Shown here in pieces: positions 6,086 to 9,507 of a stretch of DNA of 9,507 bases (the stretch's first letter is position 1; each line of letters begins with the position of its first letter). Under the pieces are notes generated by a model. The model did no database searches and had not been told where the DNA came from. It saw only the letters and a program-made list of their open reading frames with translations. This stretch comes from Acidimicrobiaceae bacterium (GTDB lineage: Bacteria; Actinomycetota; Acidimicrobiia; Acidimicrobiales; UBA8592), in NCBI GenBank assembly GCA_002715405.1, contig PAZD01000034.1, positions 1 through 9,507 on the forward strand, written 5' to 3'. The position numbers and the translations under genes are program-made.

Positions 6086-7063
6086 ATGAATACTCTTTCC
6101 TACAGCATTGATGAACTCGGTGGGATGAAGTGTAGTGAACTCAGTAAGTTGGCACAAAAGGAGGGAATTGATCAAGAAAAGATTGACAATGCAATGGATG
6201 ATGATGTTCCTAAGAAAACCATCATCTCATTGCTTACGCATCTAGCAGAAGAAAAGAGAGAATTTCAAGAAGAACCTTCTCCGTTGAAAACAATCAAGGA
6301 AACAAATGTATCAATTACTCCGAAGAAGATTTCTGATGCTGAGGAAGCTTTCTTGAAGAAGTTAGTGGAAATCTATCCAGATCTTCCATCTGTGGATGAA
6401 CTTTCTTCCAATGAGGATCTCATGAATATCTTTTCATTCAATCATGGAGAGAAAAAGGTTTCTCCGTCATTTGAAGAACGTCAAGGCAAATTTGTAGAGA
6501 CTAAGTGTCATGCTCGTGTTTGGAAAGCAAAACCTCGATCTGGTGGTCTTGGTTATGATAATATCCAATGTTCATCCAATCAAAAGGAAGGATGTTTCTG
6601 TAAGAAGCATCATGTCCAATTTATGGAAGGAAACCTTTGGTTGGGAAAGGTTACCGAACCACGTCCAGAGAAGCCAGTTGGTCCTCCTAATTCAAAGGAA
6701 CCTCGTCTCCATGAATGGTGTACGGACATGAATGGAAATGAAATCATCAAAGAGAAGAAGGTAAAGAGGGGTAGTCCTAACAAGAAGGTAAAGAAGAATA
6801 TGAAGAAAGAAGACTTCTTGCGTGAACTCTCAAAGGATGAACTCCTTGCTCTCTTGAAGGAAAAGGAAATTTCAGAAAAGAATACTATCAACGAAAATTC
6901 TTCCTCTGATGATGAAGATGATATCTATGAAAAGATTATTGTGGATGGTGTTGAATATCAGCATCAGAAGGAGGATCATACCATTACACGTATGGAAGAT
7001 TTTATGCCTGTTGGAAAATGGGATAAGGGAACAGGAAAGATCATATTTCATAAGAATGAATAA
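6086..7063 (+). CDS. SAP-like and Cys/His-motif protein, giant-virus type, function unknown
   Basis: A 325-residue protein. Residues 8-52 (YSIDELGGMKCSEL... to the LLTHL helix) resemble a SAP/HeH-like helix-extension-helix: a first helix with Leu/Lys/Ala, a 'G-I-D-x-E-K-I-D' turn, then 'D-D-x-P-K-K-x-I-I-x-L-L'. Residues 141-176 carry a conserved-looking pattern, CHARVW (141-146), QC (161-162), GCFCKKHH (169-176), with C141, C162, C170 or C172 and H175 or H176 as plausible zinc ligands, followed by WLGKVTEPRPEKP (185-197). I recall similar Cys/His blocks ahead of an 'EPRP' segment in other giant-virus proteins. A basic linker (222-241), a second short helical Leu/Glu segment (242-261), an acidic stretch (270-279) and a C-terminal VGKWD segment (309-313) follow. 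DNA or RNA binding is plausible but unproven. Confidence 0.85.
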   Translation: MNTLSYSIDELGGMKCSELSKLAQKEGIDQEKIDNAMDDDVPKKTIISLLTHLAEEKREFQEEPSPLKTIKETNVSITPKKISDAEEAFLKKLVEIYPDLPSVDELSSNEDLMNIFSFNHGEKKVSPSFEERQGKFVETKCHARVWKAKPRSGGLGYDNIQCSSNQKEGCFCKKHHVQFMEGNLWLGKVTEPRPEKPVGPPNSKEPRLHEWCTDMNGNEIIKEKKVKRGSPNKKVKKNMKKEDFLRELSKDELLALLKEKEISEKNTINENSSSDDEDDIYEKIIVDGVEYQHQKEDHTITRMEDFMPVGKWDKGTGKIIFHKNE

Positions 7064-7106
7064 AGATTACTAGTTTAAATATAATATGTAAATATAATTT
7101 GTCATG

Positions 7107-7127
7107 TTTTTTTTTTTAAAAAAAAAA
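7107..7127. terminator. T11-A10 inverted homopolymer after the Cys/His-motif gene
   Basis: Eleven T followed by ten A form a perfect A/T inverted repeat 43 bases after the stop at 7063 and 16 bases before the next ATG. It could be the transcript-end hairpin of the upstream gene or a nucleosome-excluding promoter tract for the downstream one. A 10-bp direct repeat TAAATATAAT (7076-7085 and 7089-7098) precedes it. Confidence 0.45.
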
Positions 7128-7143
7128 TATATTACTATAAAAA

Positions 7144-7587
7144 ATGAGCGCTGAAACGAATACACTTGACCTTACTGAAAATGTTGTTGAATCATCGGAA
7201 GAAGAACATTTCGAAGAGGAGGAAGGGGGGCAACCAGAACAAGCGGAGCAGCCAGAACAAGCGGAGCTTTCAGAAGAAGAACAAGCGGAGCAGTCAGAGG
7301 AAGAACAAGCGGAGGAAGAAGAAGAACAAGCGGAGCAGCCAGAAGTTGAAGAACAAGACGAAGAAGAACAAGTAGTTGAAGAAGAAGAATCTGCACCTGT
7401 TGAGGAACAAGTTCAAGAAGAAGTAACTGATGTTGAAGAAAATTCAACTGAAGTTACATCTCAAAATCAAAGTGATTTAGAAGAAAGAGTTAAAGTTTTA
7501 GAAGAAAGAGTTAAATTTTTAGAAGAAAGACTTGAAAAGTTTATACAAATTTCTCTGATTTCAAATGGTCGCTTAAAAGGCATTTAA
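7144..7587 (+). CDS. Acidic Glu/Gln repeat protein with C-terminal coiled coil
   Basis: A 147-residue protein with no recognisable family. Residues 15-100 are almost entirely Glu, Gln, Ala, Pro, Ser and Val, with five EQAE repeats (from residue 32), and are surely disordered and very acidic. Residues 111-133 form three near-identical heptads, LEERVKV, LEERVKF and LEERLEK, a textbook coiled coil likely to di- or trimerise the chain. A short hydrophobic end (IQISLIS) follows. There is no signal peptide or membrane helix. The gene converges on the major capsid protein gene and is preceded by TATAAAAA directly before the ATG, similar to the capsid gene, so late expression and a virion or assembly role are possible. 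The opposite strand is also open here, but only as a Leu-rich mirror of the Glu/Gln codons. The ATG at 7144 is the only sensible start. Confidence 0.85.
   Translation: MSAETNTLDLTENVVESSEEEHFEEEEGGQPEQAEQPEQAELSEEEQAEQSEEEQAEEEEEQAEQPEVEEQDEEEQVVEEEESAPVEEQVQEEVTDVEENSTEVTSQNQSDLEERVKVLEERVKFLEERLEKFIQISLISNGRLKGI
7237..7335 (+). repeat. Five copies of GAACAAGCGGAG in coding sequence
   Basis: Exact 12-base copies begin at 7237, 7255, 7279, 7303 and 7324, separated by 18, 24, 24 and 21 bases. All are in frame and encode EQAE. Exact codon identity points to recent expansion by slippage or recombination rather than selection on the protein alone. Confidence 0.9.
7477..7539 (+). repeat. 21-bp tandem repeat encoding three heptads
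   Basis: Three 21-base units begin at 7477, 7498 and 7519, each starting TTAGAAGAAAGA. They encode the LEERxxx heptads of the coiled coil, so the coiled coil itself seems to have grown by duplication of one heptad. Confidence 0.85.
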
Positions 7588-7610
7588 ATTTTTAATACCT
7601 TATATTTTAC

Positions 7611-7632
7611 AAATTAATGAACTGATTAATTT
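7611..7632. terminator. Shared hairpin between the converging repeat-protein and capsid genes
   Basis: AAATTAAT, a six-base loop GAACTG, then ATTAATTT give a perfect 8-bp stem in the 47-base gap between converging stops (7587 and 7635). A symmetric hairpin works for both strands, matching the mimivirus pattern of transcript ends at hairpins. Confidence 0.6.
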
Positions 7633-7634
7633 AC

Positions 7635-8840
7635 TTAATTCGAGTAGGCAAGACCACCCATACCGGACATGATTCTTAATACGTTGTAGTTGACGGCGAA
7701 GATAGTATCAGCGGTTTGAGTACCAGTTGTTACTAATTGAGCATTATCAATACGCGAGAAATTACAGGTTCCGGAAGGTTGATGTTCTTCCGGTTTGAGG
7801 GCGAAAGAGTAAACGGCGATTCCGTCGATCATACCCCCAGCCGTCAGTACAGAAGAAGAATTTAGACCTCCACAACCAGAGTGATGGGCGTGAACCTGAG
7901 TCCGTGTAAAATAACTTACATCTCGGGCAGCAAAGCGGTCATGTCCGTTTAATTTAAGTTGATAAGTCGCAGCACCTGCGTCGGCAATTTTTGTGAGTGT
8001 GCCAGCGCCGTCGTCGGCGGCCAGCAGCCCGGACCCATTTTTGAATCCACCGCTATCATCAACCCAGATAAGTTCCTTAACGGGGTGATTGAAATTAAGA
8101 TCACTTGATCCCGCATCATCACCCCCAGATAATGTCTGATATTGAAGTTGTTCAATAAGGTATTCGTGTGAAACTTGTGCGAATCTACGGCGTTCATCAG
8201 TATCCAGGTAGATGTAATCACACCATAATTTATTCGTTGTGAAGGTGGTGGTAAATAATGATTTGAATTGATGTTCTAAGATAACCTTGACTTCGTGATA
8301 CTGAAGGGCGATTAATGGTAAAGCGAGTCCTGGATTACGGCAAAACCAAAATTGTAACGGGATATTTATCGGGTGAGAGCCAGACGCCCATACGGATCCA
8401 CCCATACCAGACATATTTTGGAATAGAGTACCTGTATTGGCCCCTAATGTGCCAACCGTCCCGGAAGGATTGGGCTGTGTTAATTCCGCCCAAGTCTCCA
8501 TCCATAAACCAGTATGTTTATCAATCTTCTTCCCACCAATCTCAATTTCAACATTTGTAATACCTTTCGCACCTATATTATCTATTTCGCCTGCCGTTAC
8601 GCTTTCGGTTGTCCCTACAATTTCTAAATACATTCTGTGAACTAAATCACCATTACGAGAAATAGTTGCGGAGCAGCGGCCGTTCGCGGTAGATGAACCG
8701 TTCCATGTTTGCTCAATAGCTTCCATGGAGAAGTTAGTGTGTCTGCGGTAGACAACTTTAAAGAAAGTGATTTGTGGGTTACCCGTAAGGTAGATATCCT
8801 GAGCTCCATAAGCGACAAGTTGCATTAATCCTCCTCCCAT
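7635..8840 (-). CDS. MCP: Major capsid protein (double jelly-roll, NCLDV type)
   Basis: A complete 401-residue capsomer protein of the nucleocytoplasmic large DNA virus lineage; trimers build the icosahedral shell. The N-terminus (GGGLMQLVAYGAQDIYLTG, 2-20) and TFFKVVYRRHTNFSME (25-40) are hallmark sequences. The first jelly roll runs to about residue 220 and the second from about 226 (YLIEQLQYQ) to the end, with HPVKELIWV (252-260), LNGHDRF (297-303) and YSFALKPEEHQPSGTCNFSR (344-363). The tail LRIMSGMGGLAYSN is typical. At 401 residues it is short compared with Mimivirus capsid proteins (close to 600) and nearer to algal-virus ones. Its GC content is visibly higher than that of the metabolic genes. 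The ATG at 8840 is preceded by TATAAAAAACA and lacks the AAATTTGA element, consistent with late expression. Confidence 0.98.
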   Translation of the reverse strand: MGGGLMQLVAYGAQDIYLTGNPQITFFKVVYRRHTNFSMEAIEQTWNGSSTANGRCSATISRNGDLVHRMYLEIVGTTESVTAGEIDNIGAKGITNVEIEIGGKKIDKHTGLWMETWAELTQPNPSGTVGTLGANTGTLFQNMSGMGGSVWASGSHPINIPLQFWFCRNPGLALPLIALQYHEVKVILEHQFKSLFTTTFTTNKLWCDYIYLDTDERRRFAQVSHEYLIEQLQYQTLSGGDDAGSSDLNFNHPVKELIWVDDSGGFKNGSGLLAADDGAGTLTKIADAGAATYQLKLNGHDRFAARDVSYFTRTQVHAHHSGCGGLNSSSVLTAGGMIDGIAVYSFALKPEEHQPSGTCNFSRIDNAQLVTTGTQTADTIFAVNYNVLRIMSGMGGLAYSN

Positions 8841-8842
8841 TG

Positions 8843-8851
8843 TTTTTTATA
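8843..8851 (-). promoter_or_regulatory. TATAAAAAA immediately upstream of the capsid ATG
   Basis: Minus-strand TATAAAAAACA abuts the capsid ATG, with a second TATAAAG just upstream. The repeat-protein gene has TATAAAAA directly before its ATG (7136-7143). This could be a late initiator-type element, but the region is so AT-rich that the case is weak. Confidence 0.3.
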
Positions 8852-8891
8852 CTTTATACTTAGAAAAAAATTTCAGAAAAATACGTAAATT

Positions 8892-8916
8892 AAAATAAAT
8901 TGTTTTGATTTATTTT
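8892..8916. terminator. Hairpin downstream of the second capsid-like gene
   Basis: AAAATAAAT, a seven-base loop, then ATTTATTTT form a perfect 9-bp stem about 35 bases after the stop at 8951, within the 110-base spacer before the major capsid gene. This placement suits a transcript-end hairpin for the upstream minus-strand gene. Confidence 0.55.
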
Positions 8917-8950
8917 TTGAAAAAAGAGTTATGAAAAGATAATTAATTAT

Positions 8951-9507
8951 TTAGTTGGAATATGCGAGACCACCCATACCAGACATAATACGGAGGACAT
9001 TGTAGTTAACAGCGTAGACAGTGCATGTATCCGTCGCGCTAAAAACTAACTGAGCATTATCAATTCTAGAGAAGTTACAGGTTCCAGAGGGTTGGTGCTC
9101 TTCCGGTTTGAGACCGAATGAGTAGACATTAATCTTATTGGTCAACTTGGAAGTGCGAGATTCAACACCAGAAGCACCAGAACCGATTAGTTCGATTCTT
9201 AATCTATCTCCCGTCTCAGAATCACCACCAGAATGTATATCTACGTCATAACCAATAGATTTTGCTCCTGCCGCCCCCGCTGATCCAACGGAGGATACAG
9301 TGGCTACAACAGAACCAGGACCTCGGACAGCAGTGGCACCATCCGCATCGTAATGTGTTACAAGATGTTTTTGTCCTACAGCAAATACAGATACCTGTTC
9401 CTCAGGTAACTGAACAAATTTACGTGATCCTACGGCATCGTCATCTGCGAGGGTACCAGCAGCACTCAAAGAAATAAATGTCTGTGTGGCCAAATCGGTA
9501 TCTGCAT
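8951..9507 (-). CDS. Capsid-tail protein with unrelated upstream region, N-terminus cut by window edge
   Basis: The frame stays open to the right edge (at least 185 codons) and has no in-window ATG in this frame, so the start lies outside. The last 60 residues (8954-9133) match the end of the neighbouring major capsid protein: the first 30 positions differ at two sites and the last 20 are identical (YSFGLKPEEHQPSGTCNFSR, LRIMSGMGGLAYSN). The 125 residues before that are Gly/Ala/Ser/Val/Asp-rich and probably beta-structured. They lack the capsid markers HPVKELIWV and LNGHDRF, which in the neighbour lie 47-92 residues upstream of YSFALK. It may be a capsid paralogue with a very large loop insertion, or a minor virion protein sharing only the capsid C-terminal module. 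Codon choice in the shared tail differs strongly from the neighbour. Confidence 0.85.
   Translation of the reverse strand, partial: ADTDLATQTFISLSAAGTLADDDAVGSRKFVQLPEEQVSVFAVGQKHLVTHYDADGATAVRGPGSVVATVSSVGSAGAAGAKSIGYDVDIHSGGDSETGDRLRIELIGSGASGVESRTSKLTNKINVYSFGLKPEEHQPSGTCNFSRIDNAQLVFSATDTCTVYAVNYNVLRIMSGMGGLAYSN

Noticed and set aside
6610..6891. Minus-strand Phe/Ser-rich frame inside the Cys/His-motif gene
   Set aside because: Antisense of Lys/Glu codons; no motif and no spacer for a promoter.
7237..7335. Short regular repeats considered as a CRISPR-like array
   Set aside because: Units are in frame, only 12 bases long, with 6-12-base purine-rich spacers that are themselves Glu/Gln/Pro codons; this is protein repeat expansion.
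7172..7447. Open minus-strand frame rich in Leu, Pro and Val
   Set aside because: It is the mirror of Glu/Gln/Ala repeat codons on the plus strand. No independent start context or family resemblance.
9491..9493. TTG as start of the right-edge capsid-tail gene
   Set aside because: The frame is open to the window edge and a eukaryotic virus is expected to use ATG, so the true start lies outside the window.

Overview
The window looks like part of a large nucleocytoplasmic DNA virus genome, most likely a relative of the Mimiviridae and algal giant viruses (Imitervirales). The main evidence is a complete double-jelly-roll major capsid protein (7635-8840, minus) and a second reading frame with the same C-terminus (8951 to the right edge). 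Other support comes from dense, intronless genes on both strands in AT-rich DNA, A/T-only hairpins after several genes, and an AAAATTGA element (the known mimivirus early promoter word) before the gene at the left edge. No tRNA, rRNA, CRISPR array or insertion sequence was seen. Genus-level placement and host cannot be read from this window. No gene-free stretch reaches 300 bases; the longest is the 165-base divergent spacer at 5921-6085.

Left part (1-3262, all minus strand) is a metabolic and transport block. It holds the first 21 codons of a probable mitochondrial-carrier protein cut by the window edge, a full cytochrome P450, a small PQ-loop (SemiSWEET/MtN3-like) membrane protein, and a full glutamate dehydrogenase. 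Together they suggest that the virus alters host nitrogen/carbon flux, membrane transport and oxidative chemistry. The substrates are inferred only at family level.

Middle part (3357-5920) looks like a restriction-modification island. It contains a TaqI/Eco57I-type N6-adenine DNA methyltransferase (plus strand), a converging probable PD-(D/E)XK restriction endonuclease whose stop codon interlocks with that of the methyltransferase on one TTAA, and upstream of the endonuclease a small protein resembling PUA-like/EVE modified-base readers. An identical 8-mer, AAATTTGA, lies 31-65 bases upstream of each of these three starts and of the next gene (6086). By eye it occurs nowhere else in the window, so it is probably the promoter core of a co-expressed gene set.

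Right part (6086-9507) is virion-like. It holds a Cys/His-motif protein with an N-terminal SAP-like helical segment, a low-complexity Glu/Gln-rich protein ending in a short coiled coil, the major capsid protein, and the C-terminal part of a second capsid-tail protein whose preceding 125 residues do not resemble the capsid protein. The Cys/His-motif gene and the capsid genes have visibly higher GC than the genes to the left.
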